From assembly GCF_001439635.1 (NCBI RefSeq), contig NZ_LMBZ01000006.1:81456-145455 (forward strand): 64,000 nt of DNA, in the 5' to 3' direction. This DNA comes from Solibacillus cecembensis (lineage in GTDB: Bacteria; Bacillota; Bacilli; Bacillales_A; Planococcaceae). The position numbers and the translations under genes are program-made. The notes below the pieces were generated by a model. It was given only the letters and a program-made list of their open reading frames with translations. It was not told the origin of the DNA and did no database searches. Each line of letters starts with the position of its first letter. Within the stretch, counting starts at the first letter, position 1. This document shows positions 26,285 to 36,878 of this stretch, piece by piece.

Positions 26285-27889
26285 ATGATGAAATTATTAA
26301 AAAAAATCGCGTTCATTACGCTTATTGCTTCTCTTTTGTTAGCGGGATGCAGTTCTTCTAAAGATAAGAGCAATAAACATAACGAAAGAAATAAGGACGA
26401 ACTTGTGTTAGCTTTTGACTCTGAGCCAGAAACTGGGTTTGATCCAACAACCGGTTGGGGACGTTATGGATCACCGTTATTCCAAAGTACGCTACTAAAA
26501 AGAGATGACAAACTTAACATTGTCAATGATCTTGCAACGAGCTATGAAGTTAGTGAAGACGGTAAGGTTTGGACGGTGAAACTACGTGAAGATGTAAAAT
26601 TTTCTGATGGTGAACCATTAACGGCAAGCGATGTTGTATTTACATTTGAAACTGCTACAAACAATGGGTCAGTTGTAGACCTTAATGGTATGGAAAAAGT
26701 AGAAGCGGTGGATAACTACACCGTAAAATTTACACTTAAAAAAGCACAATCTACATTTGTTAATTCTTTAGCCGCAACAGGTATTGTCCCAAAACATGCC
26801 TATGGTGCTGACTATGCCGAGAAGCCTATAGGTTCAGGACCATTTGAACTTGTTCAATGGGACAAGGGACAGCAATTGATTGTAAAAGCTAATCCGGAAT
26901 ACTATGATAAACAGCCGAATTTTAAAAAGATAACACTCTTATTTTTAAATGAAGATGCAGCATTTGCAGCTGCACAAGCAGGCACCGTTGATCTTGCGTA
27001 TATTCCAGCAGCATTTAGTAATCAGAAAATACCTGGAATGAAATTAGAATCAGTACAAACAGTAGATAATCGCGGAATTGTCTTCCCGTTTGTAAAATCT
27101 GGTGGCGCAACAGCAGATGGTTTACCTATTGGGAACGATGTAACAGCTGATCCGGCAATTCGTCATGCTATTAATATCGGTGTAGATCGTCAAGCATTAG
27201 TCGATGGCGTTTTAGAGGGCCACGGTACCCCAGCTTATACGTCGGTGGATGGCTTACCTTGGTGGAATCCCGATACAATCATTAAAGATGCTGATTTAGA
27301 AGGTGCAAAGACATTATTGAAAGAAGCTGGATGGAAAGATACAGATGGAGATGGCATCTTAAATAAAGGTTCTTTAAAGGCAGAGTTTACTCTATATTAC
27401 TTAGCTAATGACGCAATTAGACAATCTCTAGCTATTTCTGTTGTTGATATGATGAAACCATTAGGCATTAATATTAAGTTAGAAGGCGGAAGCTGGGATA
27501 TGATTGCTAAAAAAATGTACTCAAATCCAGTTTTAATGGGCTGGGGTAGTCATGACCCGCATGAAATGTACAATATTTATAGCGGGGAATCTGCAGGAAT
27601 CGGATATTACAATACAGGGTTTTATGAAAACAAAACAGTAGATGACTATTTTGCAAAAGCGCTTAGTGCTACTAGTGAACAAGATGCCATTGAGTTTTGG
27701 AAAAAGGCACAGTGGGATGGCACAACTGGTTTAAGTGCAAAAGGTGATGCTCCGTGGGCTTGGTTAGTTAATATTGATCATTTGTACTTAGTGAAAGATG
27801 AACTTGATATCGGAGATCAAAGAATTCACGTTCACGGGCACGGTTGGCCAGCTACAGATAATATTGTGGAATGGAAATGGGCTAACTAA
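26285..27889 (+). CDS. nikA: Nickel-type ABC transporter substrate-binding lipoprotein
   Basis: A 534-aa SBP_bac_5 family lipoprotein (lipobox LLLAGC, Cys22). Family features include SDGEPLTASDVVFTFE, GSGPFELVQW and AIRHAINIGVDRQALVDG. The C-terminal IHVHGHGWPATDNI is a histidine-rich motif typical of the urease-linked nickel binders (YntA/CntA-like group), and several His residues suggest Ni or Ni-chelate binding. First gene of a five-gene importer operon that converges on the urease operon, which supports nickel supply for urease. A peptide-binding role cannot be excluded by sequence alone. Confidence 0.82.
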   Translation: MMKLLKKIAFITLIASLLLAGCSSSKDKSNKHNERNKDELVLAFDSEPETGFDPTTGWGRYGSPLFQSTLLKRDDKLNIVNDLATSYEVSEDGKVWTVKLREDVKFSDGEPLTASDVVFTFETATNNGSVVDLNGMEKVEAVDNYTVKFTLKKAQSTFVNSLAATGIVPKHAYGADYAEKPIGSGPFELVQWDKGQQLIVKANPEYYDKQPNFKKITLLFLNEDAAFAAAQAGTVDLAYIPAAFSNQKIPGMKLESVQTVDNRGIVFPFVKSGGATADGLPIGNDVTADPAIRHAINIGVDRQALVDGVLEGHGTPAYTSVDGLPWWNPDTIIKDADLEGAKTLLKEAGWKDTDGDGILNKGSLKAEFTLYYLANDAIRQSLAISVVDMMKPLGINIKLEGGSWDMIAKKMYSNPVLMGWGSHDPHEMYNIYSGESAGIGYYNTGFYENKTVDDYFAKALSATSEQDAIEFWKKAQWDGTTGLSAKGDAPWAWLVNIDHLYLVKDELDIGDQRIHVHGHGWPATDNIVEWKWAN

Positions 27890-27891
27890 CT

Positions 27892-28890
27892 GTGCGTAAA
27901 TTTAATGGCGGCAAGCTTGGATTATTTATATTAATGAAAAGCGTAAGAATGGTCACGTTATTAGTGGCCATTTGTTTAATTTCCTTTCTATTAGTAAAAA
28001 ACTCTCCGATTGATCCAATTCAAGCATATATTGGCGCAGACATGTTGAAGGTAGGTCCTGAACAACGGGAAAAGATAGCCGAGTATTGGGGATTGGATGA
28101 GCCAGTTATAGTGCAATTTTTTAACTGGGGTTCAGCTGTACTTGCAGGAGATTTAGGCACTTCGATGATCTATCGACAGCCAGTAATTGAAGTGATTGGC
28201 GAACGTTTTTTCAATTCCTTAGCACTTATGTTATCGGCATGGCTATTATCAGGTGTCGTTGGCTTTGTGATGGGTGTTGTAGCAGCGATGAAAAAAGGTA
28301 CTTGGATTGACCGTATCATCAAGTGGTACTGTTTTACATTAGCTTCAACCCCCACTTTCTGGATGGGTCTCCTTGTTCTAATGGTTTTTGCTGTATGGCT
28401 AGGATGGTTCCCTATTGGAATGGGCGTTCCTGCTGGAGTCTTAGCAGAAGATGTTACCTTGATGGACCGCATTCAACATCTTATTTTACCAGTATTGACA
28501 CTTAGTATATTAGGTGTTGCAAATGTAGCGCTACACACACGACAAAAACTGATTGATGTCATGGCGAGTGATTATGTGTTATTTGCTAGAGCAAGAGGCG
28601 AAAAGGGTTTTGTATTATTTTGGCGACATGGATTACGTAATGTTGCATTACCTGCGATCACATTACAATTTGCTGCTTTTAGTGAATTGTTTGGTGGTGC
28701 CGTGCTAGCTGAGCAAGTATTTTCTTATCCAGGTTTAGGACAAGCAACGGTAGAAGCAGGTCTTAGAGGGGACGTCCCCCTTTTATTAGGACTCGTAATA
28801 TTTAGTACGATTTTTGTTTTTGTCGGCAATTTATTAGCGGATTTGAGCTATCGTGTATTAGATCCACGGACTAGAGAGGTGAGGAAATAA
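27892..28890 (+). CDS. nikB: Nickel-type ABC transporter permease 1
   Basis: A 332-aa OppB/NikB-type inner-membrane permease with six predicted helices. The cytoplasmic EAA-type loop is seen in DYVLFARARGEKGF. Start is GTG two bases after the nikA stop, without an obvious ribosome binding site, implying translational coupling. The C-terminus overlaps the start of the next gene by one base (TAATG). Confidence 0.85.
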   Translation: MRKFNGGKLGLFILMKSVRMVTLLVAICLISFLLVKNSPIDPIQAYIGADMLKVGPEQREKIAEYWGLDEPVIVQFFNWGSAVLAGDLGTSMIYRQPVIEVIGERFFNSLALMLSAWLLSGVVGFVMGVVAAMKKGTWIDRIIKWYCFTLASTPTFWMGLLVLMVFAVWLGWFPIGMGVPAGVLAEDVTLMDRIQHLILPVLTLSILGVANVALHTRQKLIDVMASDYVLFARARGEKGFVLFWRHGLRNVALPAITLQFAAFSELFGGAVLAEQVFSYPGLGQATVEAGLRGDVPLLLGLVIFSTIFVFVGNLLADLSYRVLDPRTREVRK

Positions 28891-29723
28891 TGATTAAGAA
28901 ATTTCCTCTAAACCGAAAGCAACGAACTTTAGTGAAAATAATTATTTCAATTATTTTCTTAGTTACCGTTATATTGGGCGGTGTTCTATTAGATGAGGAT
29001 AAAATTGTAACAAATTTAAGTGAACGAAATTCCGCTCCATCGTTAGAGCATCTCTTTGGTACGGATTGGTTAGGGCGAGATATGTTTACAAGAACCGTAA
29101 TGGGGCTTTCTTTAAGTATCGGCGTAGGATTAATTGGAGCAATAGGTAGTGCTTCAATTGCTTTACTACTAGGTATGGCTGCAGCAACGATGGGGAAAAT
29201 GGCTGACCGAATTATTTCGTGGGTCATTGATCTGTTTCTAAGTGTGCCACATCTTGTAACCCTCATTCTTATTGCTTTTACGCTTGGTGGAGGGTTTAAA
29301 GGCATTGTTATCGGACTTACCCTTACACATTGGCCGAGCCTTGCGCGTGTTATTCGGGCAGAGGTGATGCAAATTCGTTCAGCTGAATTTGTTCAAGTGT
29401 CGCAGAAAATGGGGAAATCTCGATGGTGGATTGCCGTACATCATATTCTTCCGCATATCGTTCCACAACTGCTCATTGGTTTTATGCTACTATTCCCTCA
29501 TGTTATTTTACATGAAGCGGCAGTAACATTTTTAGGCTTAGGTTTATCACCACATGAGCCAGCAATCGGTATTATTTTATCGGAATCAATGAAATATTTA
29601 TCTTCTGGTATGTGGTGGCTTGCTTTCTTCCCAGGGCTTTGTTTGTTAATCGTTGTGAGAACATTTGACCAGATTGGGGAAAATTTACGCGTGCTCATGG
29701 ATCCTACTAGAAATCATGATTAG
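28890..29723 (+). CDS. nikC: Nickel-type ABC transporter permease 2
   Basis: A 277-aa OppC/NikC-type permease. It starts with a single N-terminal helix, then GTDWLGRDMFTRTVMG, the motif at the start of the second helix in this family, and the EAA-like loop SAEFVQVSQKMGKSRWW. It pairs with nikB to form the membrane channel. Confidence 0.86.
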   Translation: MIKKFPLNRKQRTLVKIIISIIFLVTVILGGVLLDEDKIVTNLSERNSAPSLEHLFGTDWLGRDMFTRTVMGLSLSIGVGLIGAIGSASIALLLGMAAATMGKMADRIISWVIDLFLSVPHLVTLILIAFTLGGGFKGIVIGLTLTHWPSLARVIRAEVMQIRSAEFVQVSQKMGKSRWWIAVHHILPHIVPQLLIGFMLLFPHVILHEAAVTFLGLGLSPHEPAIGIILSESMKYLSSGMWWLAFFPGLCLLIVVRTFDQIGENLRVLMDPTRNHD

Positions 29724-29752
29724 TCACGAATACTATTAGGAGGTGTGAACGA

Positions 29753-30676
29753 ATGTCTATTCTTGAGGTAGAAAATCTATCTGTATCTTTTAAATCATAT
29801 ACAGATGGATTTAAAGAAATTAATCATAAAGTTATATCGAGTTTAAGTGTAGCGCTCGAAGCTGGTGAAATTCTAGCTGTTGTTGGTGCAAGTGGCTCGG
29901 GGAAAAGTTTACTGGCACATGCCATACTAGGAATTCTTCCAAGCAACGCAAGTATAAGTGGCTCCATCAAGTATAAAGATGAAGAACTAACAGCTGCTCG
30001 TCTAGCTACATTAAGAGGTAAGGAGCTGGCCCTTGTTCCGCAATCCGTCAACTTTTTAGATCCATTAATGCGTGTCGGGAGCCAAGTTCGTACAGCTGCT
30101 AATGGCGGAGATGCTGTATCGGCGCAACGTAAAGTCTTTGAACGTTATCACCTTGGAAAAGAAGTGGAAAATATGTATCCATTTCAACTTTCAGGTGGGA
30201 TGGCGAGAAGGACGCTTTTATCAACCGCTATGGTAAGTGGCGCAAAAGTAATTATTGCAGATGAGCCTACGCCAGGACTCGATCCGGTTGTAATCAAGGA
30301 AGCGTTAAGCAACTTTAGGGAATTTGCTGATAACGGATGCGCGGTTATGCTTATCACACATGATATTGAATCGGCTCTTCAAATTGCAGATAAAATCGCT
30401 GTATTTTATGCTGGAACGACGGTAGAAATCGCTTCTGTAAAGGACTTTGTAGGTAAAGGCGAGGCGATACGACATCCTTATACGAAAGCATTATGGAGAG
30501 CGTTACCTCAAAATGAATTTATACCAATTCCAGGATCGCAACCGCACCCAAGCTCATTGCCATCAGGATGTTTGTTTGCACCACGTTGTGAAATGGCAAC
30601 ACCGGAATGCGAGCAAGCACAACCTGAAATGCGAGAACTTAGAGATGGAATGGTGAGGTGTATTCATGCAACTTGA
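29753..30676 (+). CDS. nikD: Nickel-type ABC transporter ATPase 1
   Basis: A 307-aa OppD/NikD-type ATPase: Walker A GASGSGKS, Q-loop VPQSVNFLDPL, signature LSGGMARR (consensus LSGGQ), Walker B IIADEPTPGLDP, H-loop LITHD. A C-terminal oligopeptide-transporter tail with cysteines (CLFAPRCEMATPECEQ) is present. It overlaps nikE by 11 bp. Confidence 0.85.
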   Translation: MSILEVENLSVSFKSYTDGFKEINHKVISSLSVALEAGEILAVVGASGSGKSLLAHAILGILPSNASISGSIKYKDEELTAARLATLRGKELALVPQSVNFLDPLMRVGSQVRTAANGGDAVSAQRKVFERYHLGKEVENMYPFQLSGGMARRTLLSTAMVSGAKVIIADEPTPGLDPVVIKEALSNFREFADNGCAVMLITHDIESALQIADKIAVFYAGTTVEIASVKDFVGKGEAIRHPYTKALWRALPQNEFIPIPGSQPHPSSLPSGCLFAPRCEMATPECEQAQPEMRELRDGMVRCIHAT

Positions 30677-31271
30677 AGCAAAAGACATTGGGTTCCGATA
30701 CGGTGACGGTCCATGGTTATTTCAAGGAGTCAATATAACGCTAGAGCCTGGAGAAATTGTTGGAATTACGGGTCCAAGTGGACGTGGGAAAACGACTTTT
30801 TGCCGGATATTAGCGGGTTTTGAATCACCGATTGAGGGAGCTGTGCATATGAATGGTGCTCCATTACAGAAAAATGGGTATCATCCTGTTCAAATGGTTC
30901 TTCAGCATCCTGAAAAAGCGATTAATCCAAGATGGAAGTTGCACCAGATTCTTAATGAGGGATATCAACCTGATCAAGAATTATTAAACTTATTAGGGAT
31001 TGAGCAAGAGTGGCTAACACGCTGGCCTCACGAGTTATCTGGGGGCGAATTACAGCGCTTTTGTGTCGCTAGAGCATTAGGACCGAATACGCGTTTTTTA
31101 ATTGCAGATGAAATGACGACAATGCTCGATGCAAACACGCAGGCTCAAATTTGGCATGCCATCATGGAAATCGCCAAAAAGAGAGAAATGGGCATACTTG
31201 TTGTTACGCATGAATCGAAACTAATGCAAAGACTTTGTCATCGTGTGATCAACTTTAATGAATTCGATTAA
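30666..31271 (+). CDS. nikE: Nickel-type ABC transporter ATPase 2
   Basis: A 201-aa ATPase: Walker A GPSGRGKT, Q-loop MVLQHPEKAINPRW, signature LSGGELQRF, Walker B LIADEMTTMLD, H-loop VVTHE. It is shorter than typical NikE/OppF proteins (about 250-330 aa) because it lacks the C-terminal extension, but the nucleotide-binding domain is complete, so it is likely functional. Confidence 0.83.
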   Translation: MQLEAKDIGFRYGDGPWLFQGVNITLEPGEIVGITGPSGRGKTTFCRILAGFESPIEGAVHMNGAPLQKNGYHPVQMVLQHPEKAINPRWKLHQILNEGYQPDQELLNLLGIEQEWLTRWPHELSGGELQRFCVARALGPNTRFLIADEMTTMLDANTQAQIWHAIMEIAKKREMGILVVTHESKLMQRLCHRVINFNEFD

Positions 31272-31307
31272 AAAAGGAGGTTTCTTTAAATAGAAACCTC
31301 CTTTTTA
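31270..31307. terminator. Bidirectional terminator between nik and ure operons
   Basis: AAAAAGGAGGTTTC / GAAACCTCCTTTTT, a perfect 14-bp stem with an 8-nt loop, between converging operons. Confidence 0.88.
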
Positions 31308-31313
31308 TATTAT

Positions 31314-31841
31314 TTAGTTTTCGTCTTTACTATCCTGTTCTTGCTCTGCTACTTTTTCATGAATTTCAGATTCAATTGCTTGTACAAGTTCATCCTCTAG
31401 TTTTTGCTGAGGCTGTGGATGGAACCACTGGATTTCTCCCTCATGAACAAATCCATTGTACGACTCACCTTGTACTTGCAAAGAAAAATGATGACGTTCA
31501 TGTATCCGGTCTTCGAAAGCTGGTTTTATTTCAAGATCTTTAATCTCTTTTGAAATACCATGAAGTCTCATCGTAGATTGAATAGTAGCTTCAATTGAGT
31601 CCACTTTGCTTTCACCGATTAATTGTCTTGGATGAGGATGGAGCCAAAGAATTTCATCCTCATGAAAATGTCCCTTGAATTCGTCCCCATCAATCTTAAA
31701 AGTAAAGGCAAGTCGTTCATGAACACGATTTTCAAACACTGTTTCAACTTCAAAATCTTCAAGTTTGGGTTTTGCATTCTTATTATCAGGCATACTTTTT
31801 CCCCTCTCATGAAAGTTTTTATTTTTGGTTAACCATTTCAA
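31314..31841 (-). CDS. Duplicated histidine-rich protein at the end of the urease operon
   Basis: A 175-aa acidic soluble protein made of two tandem copies (about residues 26-95 and 98-165) of one domain. Each copy holds F-E-x-R-(V/I)-H-E-R, F-x-(V/I)-x-G-(D/E), G-(H/F)-(F/V)-H-E-(D/G)-E-I-x-W-(L/F)-H-P-x-P. The core is reminiscent of short YheE-like proteins of bacilli, but I do not recognise the family with confidence. The start ATG at 31841 lies 20 bp from the ureD stop, so it is probably co-transcribed with urease. The clustered His and Glu residues (HEDEI/HEGEI and HPHP/HPQP) suggest metal binding, perhaps nickel (inference only). Confidence 0.65.
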   Translation of the reverse strand: MKWLTKNKNFHERGKSMPDNKNAKPKLEDFEVETVFENRVHERLAFTFKIDGDEFKGHFHEDEILWLHPHPRQLIGESKVDSIEATIQSTMRLHGISKEIKDLEIKPAFEDRIHERHHFSLQVQGESYNGFVHEGEIQWFHPQPQQKLEDELVQAIESEIHEKVAEQEQDSKDEN

Positions 31842-31860
31842 TGACCATCGTGCATGGGCA

Positions 31861-32685
31861 TTAATATTTCCGTAAAGAATTTGGTGTACGATTTAGCCAT
31901 TTTTCGCTAATTAATTTATGACAATTATTTAAAATCCGCTCGATAACTTGGGTAGAGTTTGCTAGAATACGTATGCTAAACCCTGATACGGCTAGCTTCG
32001 AAATACCCGCTTTAAAATCGGCTTGTTCCAGTTGAATCGCTTCGTATAATTCATCAATAAACGCATTATTTGTATATTCACTAACTACAAGCATCGAACC
32101 TAAATGCGTATACCCTTCCATAAATCCTAGTCCAGACACTGATTGCTGTTTCGGCACTAACTTAATATGGTCAAACACACCAATTTGTCCGTCTACATAA
32201 ATCTCGCTAACTAACTGAATGGTATCATAACTGAATTTCCCGCCACTTGGCGACCAACCAGGCGTAAGGATATCTGTAGAAAGAAACGTCGCGCCACGAT
32301 CCATATGCACCACATTTTTCTGCTTGTAATGTGCATTTTCATAAGCAATGAGAGGATCTGGTAGGTATTCTAAATAGCTGTCTTTTTTTAAGTGAATCGT
32401 TGTTTCTTGATAGGCATGGCTTTTTGGTGTTTTATATACTTTTGTTGCAGATTGTGTAGTTAATGTAACTTTCGATCCTTCATCTGCTGTGAACTCCAGT
32501 TTGTATCGATCACCATCTAAATAGCCACCACCTGGATTTAGAAGATAATAGCAAACTTGTCCCGAATCATCCAAGTAAATCGGTCGCATCACTTTAAGTG
32601 CGCCTTGAAAATACACCCTTTTTGCAACGGTTTTTCCTTTTCGATCTTCGAGGTCCAAAGATAAAGAGCCAGTCCAATTGGTCAT
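31861..32685 (-). CDS. ureD: Urease accessory protein UreD (UreH)
   Basis: A 274-aa accessory scaffold that binds apo-urease and, with UreF and UreG, delivers nickel. Family features: YLLNPGGGYLDGDRY, TLTTQSATKVYKT, and YLEYLPDPLIAYENAHY. It is the last of the classical urease genes in a UreABCEFGD order and lies one base from the end of ureG. Confidence 0.9.
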   Translation of the reverse strand: MTNWTGSLSLDLEDRKGKTVAKRVYFQGALKVMRPIYLDDSGQVCYYLLNPGGGYLDGDRYKLEFTADEGSKVTLTTQSATKVYKTPKSHAYQETTIHLKKDSYLEYLPDPLIAYENAHYKQKNVVHMDRGATFLSTDILTPGWSPSGGKFSYDTIQLVSEIYVDGQIGVFDHIKLVPKQQSVSGLGFMEGYTHLGSMLVVSEYTNNAFIDELYEAIQLEQADFKAGISKLAVSGFSIRILANSTQVIERILNNCHKLISEKWLNRTPNSLRKY

Positions 32686-32686
32686 A

Positions 32687-33298
32687 TTAATCTAATCCTT
32701 TTAGTAAAGCGTGCTGCTTAATCCATTCAATTACTTCTGGAAGACCATCATCATTTTTTAAGTTTGTAAACACGAAAGGTTTATTACCGCGGAATACTTT
32801 CGTATCCTCCGCCATTACTTCAAGGCTCGCACCAACATATGGAGCAAGGTCTGTCTTATTAATGATAAATAAGTCAGATTTAATCATCCCCTGTCCACCT
32901 TTACGAGGAATTTTTTCCCCTTGCGCAACGTCGATAATATAAATAGAAAAATCAACTAGCTCCGGGCTAAAAGTAGCTGCAAGATTGTCTCCACCACTCT
33001 CAACAAAGATTAGTTCCACATCAGGATGACGTTCTACTAATTCATCAATGGCAGCAAAGTTCATAGAAGCATCTTCACGAATAGCAGTGTGAGGGCAACC
33101 GCCTGTTTCAACACCGATAATTCGATCCTCAGGTAGAACACCATTTTGTATTAAAAACTTTGCGTCTTCTTTTGTATAAATATCATTTGTAACAACCGCC
33201 ATTTTTATTTCATCTTGAAGATGGCGAGTTAGTTTTTCTACAAGCATTGTTTTACCTGCTCCAACAGGTCCTCCAACGCCAATTCTTATTGGTTCCAT
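32687..33298 (-). CDS. ureG: Urease accessory GTPase UreG
   Basis: A 203-aa SIMIBI GTPase that loads nickel into urease. GPVGAGKT (P-loop, residues 10-17), [10 protein letters not shown], the nickel-binding CPH motif ([12 protein letters not shown]), ESGGDNLAA and the NKTD base-specificity motif are all intact. Confidence 0.95.
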   Translation of the reverse strand: MEPIRIGVGGPVGAGKTMLVEKLTRHLQDEIKMAVVTNDIYTKEDAKFLIQNGVLPEDRIIGVETGGCPHTAIREDASMNFAAIDELVERHPDVELIFVESGGDNLAATFSPELVDFSIYIIDVAQGEKIPRKGGQGMIKSDLFIINKTDLAPYVGASLEVMAEDTKVFRGNKPFVFTNLKNDDGLPEVIEWIKQHALLKGLD

Positions 33299-33330
33299 TA
33301 GAACACGTCCTTTTATAATAATCTTTTATG

Positions 33331-34017
33331 TTACGACATAAATATTCGAATATTTACACGTTCATGTTGCATTTGAGACAGCTCAATTCCTGGTGAAACA
33401 ATACCGAAATCATCCTTCGATAGTTGCAGGATTTTGTCTACTGCCGCGTTTAATTCTGGTATAAAATTATGAGTAATCATTTGTCCAGCTGTTTGTCCAA
33501 GTGGAATTGCACGAACCGCATTTTGAATTTGACTAGAAATAGAAGAATACAAGTAGAAGCGGATCGTATCCTGTTTTTCCACCTCTAGCCCATGAGCTAC
33601 CATTGTAAATACGATAGCTGGATGGCCAAATGCATTCTTTTTCTTAATTTCCGCTCTATATTGTGAGAGGATCGGTAGCTCGTATAGTGATTCAGTAAGT
33701 TTTAGCATGCGATCACCGATCATTTGAGTGCCTTCTCGCGTCTCTCTCGGCAAGTTTTGGACAGTTAATAAACGATCCAAATGCCATATTTCTTGAATAT
33801 TCCCTTCTGTAAGAGCTTCATAAACAAGGAGAGAAGCTAGCCCATCTGTGTAGATGAGCTGTTCATGTAAATAAACTTTAAGCCACTCAAAAAACGTCTC
33901 TTTGTCATAAACTTTATCTTCCTGTATATAACTTTCCAAGCCAAAAGAATGGCTGAAGGCTCCTGTAGGAAGATTTGAATCGCATAGTTGAAACAAAGAG
34001 AGAATGTTGTTAGTCAT
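33331..34017 (-). CDS. ureF: Urease accessory protein UreF
   Basis: A 228-aa all-helical protein that gates GTP hydrolysis by UreG. Family motifs: [21 protein letters not shown] at the N-terminus and [11 protein letters not shown] in the C-terminal third. It overlaps ureE by 8 bp. Confidence 0.93.
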   Translation of the reverse strand: MTNNILSLFQLCDSNLPTGAFSHSFGLESYIQEDKVYDKETFFEWLKVYLHEQLIYTDGLASLLVYEALTEGNIQEIWHLDRLLTVQNLPRETREGTQMIGDRMLKLTESLYELPILSQYRAEIKKKNAFGHPAIVFTMVAHGLEVEKQDTIRFYLYSSISSQIQNAVRAIPLGQTAGQMITHNFIPELNAAVDKILQLSKDDFGIVSPGIELSQMQHERVNIRIFMS

Positions 34018-34465
34018 GACTATGGCCTATATGACGGAATGCTTGTTTTACTTTTCGATCTTCTCGTTTATATGGAATTTCCATTTGTTGCAGTAATTCT
34101 TCAACTAAATAGTCATACTGAACTAACATATCATTGTCCTCAAATTGGGCAGGAAGATGGCGGTTACCTAATTGGTGAGCGATTGTACCCATCTCCTTAA
34201 TGTCTCTAGGACTGATTACAATTAAATCATCTGATAATACATCAATGACAATCATATTTTTTTCATCCATGTATAAAACATCGCCTGCTACAAGGTCTTT
34301 ATGCTCTTTTAAGCGAATGCCTAGTTCATTGCCGTGATCCGTTTTAACACGTTGAATTCGCTTCATTAAATGGGCGCTTTCCAAATATACTTTTTCCATA
34401 TGACGTTTTTTTATTTCATTTGAATCCATTTGCTCAATATTTGTAACGATTTTCTCTATTATCAT
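34010..34465 (-). CDS. ureE: Urease accessory nickel chaperone UreE
   Basis: A 151-aa metallochaperone with the N-terminal peptide-binding domain and the C-terminal metal-binding domain ([17 protein letters not shown]). The long poly-His tail of some UreE proteins is absent; only HIGHSHD remains at the C-terminus. The frame extends to 34525 inside ureC, but ATG 34465 has a GAGGTGA site and gives the family start MIIEKIV. Confidence 0.92.
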   Translation of the reverse strand: MIIEKIVTNIEQMDSNEIKKRHMEKVYLESAHLMKRIQRVKTDHGNELGIRLKEHKDLVAGDVLYMDEKNMIVIDVLSDDLIVISPRDIKEMGTIAHQLGNRHLPAQFEDNDMLVQYDYLVEELLQQMEIPYKREDRKVKQAFRHIGHSHD

Positions 34466-34475
34466 AAAATTCACC

Positions 34476-36188
34476 TCAGAATAAGAAATAACGCTGACCC
34501 ATTGGTACCGTATCAACCGGATCACATGTCAGCAATTCTCCGTTTATTTTCACTTCATACGTTTGCGGATCAACCGTAATATTAGGCGTTTCAGAATTTA
34601 ACTTCATATCTTTTTTCGTTAGTGTTCGAATTCCGCCAACTGGTAAAACGATTTTTTGAAGTCCTAATTTTTCATGGACACCTGCATCATAAGCTGCTTG
34701 AGAAATAAATGTAGCTGAACTTTTTGCTAATGCTTTCCCAAATTGAGCGTACATTGGGCGATAAATATAAGGCTGTGGTGTCGGGATAGACGCATTTGCA
34801 TCACCCATTAATCCAGTAACTGCAAGACCGTTTTTAAGGACCATTTCTGGCTTCACTCCAAAGAACTTTGGATTCCAAAGAACTAAATCGGCCATTTTCC
34901 CAACTTCAATAGAACCCACATATTTCGAAATACCATGTGTAATAGCTGGGTTAATCGTGTATTTCGCAATATAGCGCTTAGCTCGGTTGTTATCAGCATG
35001 CTGACTATCACCTTCTAAGGAACCTCTTTGTTTCTTCATTTTATCGGCAACTTGCCATGTGCGTAATACGACTTCCCCAACACGACCCATTGCTTGGGAA
35101 TCGGAGCTCACCATACTAAATACACCCATGTCATGAAGGATATCTTCAGCTGCAATTGTTTCTTTTCTAATTCTAGAATCGGCAAAAGCAATATCTTCCG
35201 GTACAGAAGGGTTTAAATGATGGCAAACCATAACCATATCAAGATGTTCGTCAATCGTATTTACCGTATAAGGAAGAGTAGGATTCGTTGATGAAGGTAA
35301 AATGTTAGAGTAACCTGCTGATTTGATTAAATCAGGTGCATGTCCCCCACCTGCCCCTTCAGTATGATACATATGAAGAACTCGATCTTTTACCGCAGCC
35401 ATCGTAGTTTCCATAAAGCCGCTTTCATTTAATGTATCTGCGTGCAATGCAACTTGAATATCATATTCATCTGCAACTTGTAGTGCATAGTCAAGAGATG
35501 AACCAGTAGCTCCCCAGTCTTCGTGTACTTTTAAGCCGATGACACCTGCTTTTACTTGCTCGATTAAAGGTTCAACAGATGCTGCATGTCCTTTACCTGT
35601 AAAACCAATATTAATCGGAAGACCTTCAGCCGCTTCTAGCATGCGGTGAATATTCCACTCACCTGGTGTAACAGTAGTAGCCTTAGAACCAGCTGCTGGA
35701 CCTGTACCACCACCGATTAGTGTTGTCGTACCAGCTGTTAGTGCTACCTGTACTTGTTCCGGGTTTATAAAATGAACATGTGTATCGATCGCTCCAGCAG
35801 TCACAATTAAACCTTCACCGGCAATTATTTCCGTTGATGTACCAATAATGAAATCTACATTATCTGTAATTAATGGATTACCGCCTTTACCAATGCCAAA
35901 AATCTTGCCATCGCGAAGAGCTAAATCGGCTTTACAAATGCCTGTATAATCTAAAATAATGACGTTTGTTATAACTGTATCGGGCACACCTTCATCGCGT
36001 GTAGCAAGCGGATGTTGACCCATACCATCACGAATAACTTTCCCGCCTCCAAAGACTACTTCTTCACCATATGAAGTGTAATCTTTTTCGATTTGAATAA
36101 ATAACTCTGTATCTGCAAGACGGACAGAGTCACCAGTAGTTGGTCCGTACATTTCAGCGTATTGCTTTCGGGACATTCTAAAACTCAT
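34476..36188 (-). CDS. ureC: Urease alpha subunit
   Basis: A 570-aa catalytic subunit with the nickel site intact: HVHFINPEQ (His ligands), [14 protein letters not shown] with the carbamylated lysine, [22 protein letters not shown], and the flap [20 protein letters not shown] with its cysteine. The start overlaps the end of ureB by 4 bp. It hydrolyses urea to ammonia and carbamate in the cytosol. Confidence 0.97.
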   Translation of the reverse strand: MSFRMSRKQYAEMYGPTTGDSVRLADTELFIQIEKDYTSYGEEVVFGGGKVIRDGMGQHPLATRDEGVPDTVITNVIILDYTGICKADLALRDGKIFGIGKGGNPLITDNVDFIIGTSTEIIAGEGLIVTAGAIDTHVHFINPEQVQVALTAGTTTLIGGGTGPAAGSKATTVTPGEWNIHRMLEAAEGLPINIGFTGKGHAASVEPLIEQVKAGVIGLKVHEDWGATGSSLDYALQVADEYDIQVALHADTLNESGFMETTMAAVKDRVLHMYHTEGAGGGHAPDLIKSAGYSNILPSSTNPTLPYTVNTIDEHLDMVMVCHHLNPSVPEDIAFADSRIRKETIAAEDILHDMGVFSMVSSDSQAMGRVGEVVLRTWQVADKMKKQRGSLEGDSQHADNNRAKRYIAKYTINPAITHGISKYVGSIEVGKMADLVLWNPKFFGVKPEMVLKNGLAVTGLMGDANASIPTPQPYIYRPMYAQFGKALAKSSATFISQAAYDAGVHEKLGLQKIVLPVGGIRTLTKKDMKLNSETPNITVDPQTYEVKINGELLTCDPVDTVPMGQRYFLF

Positions 36189-36508
36189 ACTTCATCCCCA
36201 CTTTCTAATTTGCCGTCAACTTTATTGTTGAATCCATAAATACGACGCTCTCCGGCAAAATCAATTAACTGTATTTCTTTTTCATCTCCAGGTTCAAAAC
36301 GAACAGCTGCTCCAGCAGGCACATTTAAACGCTTCCCGTAAGCTTCTTTTCTATTAAATAGGAGTGCATCATTTACTTCATAAAAATGAAAATGTGATCC
36401 TACCTGAATTGGGCGGTCACCTGTATTTGTAACTGAGATAGTAGAAACAACGCTACCTTCGTTACAAATAATGTCTTCTTCTTTCAAAATATATTCACCT
36501 GGTAACAC
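36185..36508 (-). CDS. ureB: Urease beta subunit
   Basis: A 107-aa beta subunit with the conserved stretches [17 protein letters not shown] and [12 protein letters not shown] plus [12 protein letters not shown]. Structural subunit of the (UreABC)3 complex. Confidence 0.95.
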   Translation of the reverse strand: MLPGEYILKEEDIICNEGSVVSTISVTNTGDRPIQVGSHFHFYEVNDALLFNRKEAYGKRLNVPAGAAVRFEPGDEKEIQLIDFAGERRIYGFNNKVDGKLESGDEV

Positions 36509-36525
36509 TTAGCAATCCCTCCTAT

Positions 36526-36828
36526 TTATCGTATCGGGCTATGAACAGTCACTAATTTCGTCCCATCTCGGAAAGTCGCTTCAACCTGTATATCATTGAT
36601 CATTGCAGGTATACCTTCCATCACATCATCTTGCGTCAAAATTGAAGCTCCATATTCCATTAGTTCGGCAACAGTTTTTCCGTCCCTTGCCCCTTCCATT
36701 ACCTCATATGTGATGAGGGCGACAGCTTCTGGATGGTTTAACTTTAATCCTCTGTCTCTCCGGCGTCTTGCAAGGTCTGCTGCAACCACTATCATTAGCT
36801 TATCAATTTCTCGCGGCAATAAATGCAT
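36526..36828 (-). CDS. ureA: Urease gamma subunit
   Basis: A 100-aa gamma subunit ([48 protein letters not shown]). First gene of the urease operon, with an AGGAGG site eight bases before the ATG. The 17-bp perfect inverted repeat at 36879-36920 lies just upstream. Confidence 0.95.
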   Translation of the reverse strand: MHLLPREIDKLMIVVAADLARRRRDRGLKLNHPEAVALITYEVMEGARDGKTVAELMEYGASILTQDDVMEGIPAMINDIQVEATFRDGTKLVTVHSPIR

Positions 36829-36878
36829 AGTTCATTCCTCCTAATAAAATTTCAAGTAACAATTCTTTACATTGGAAG

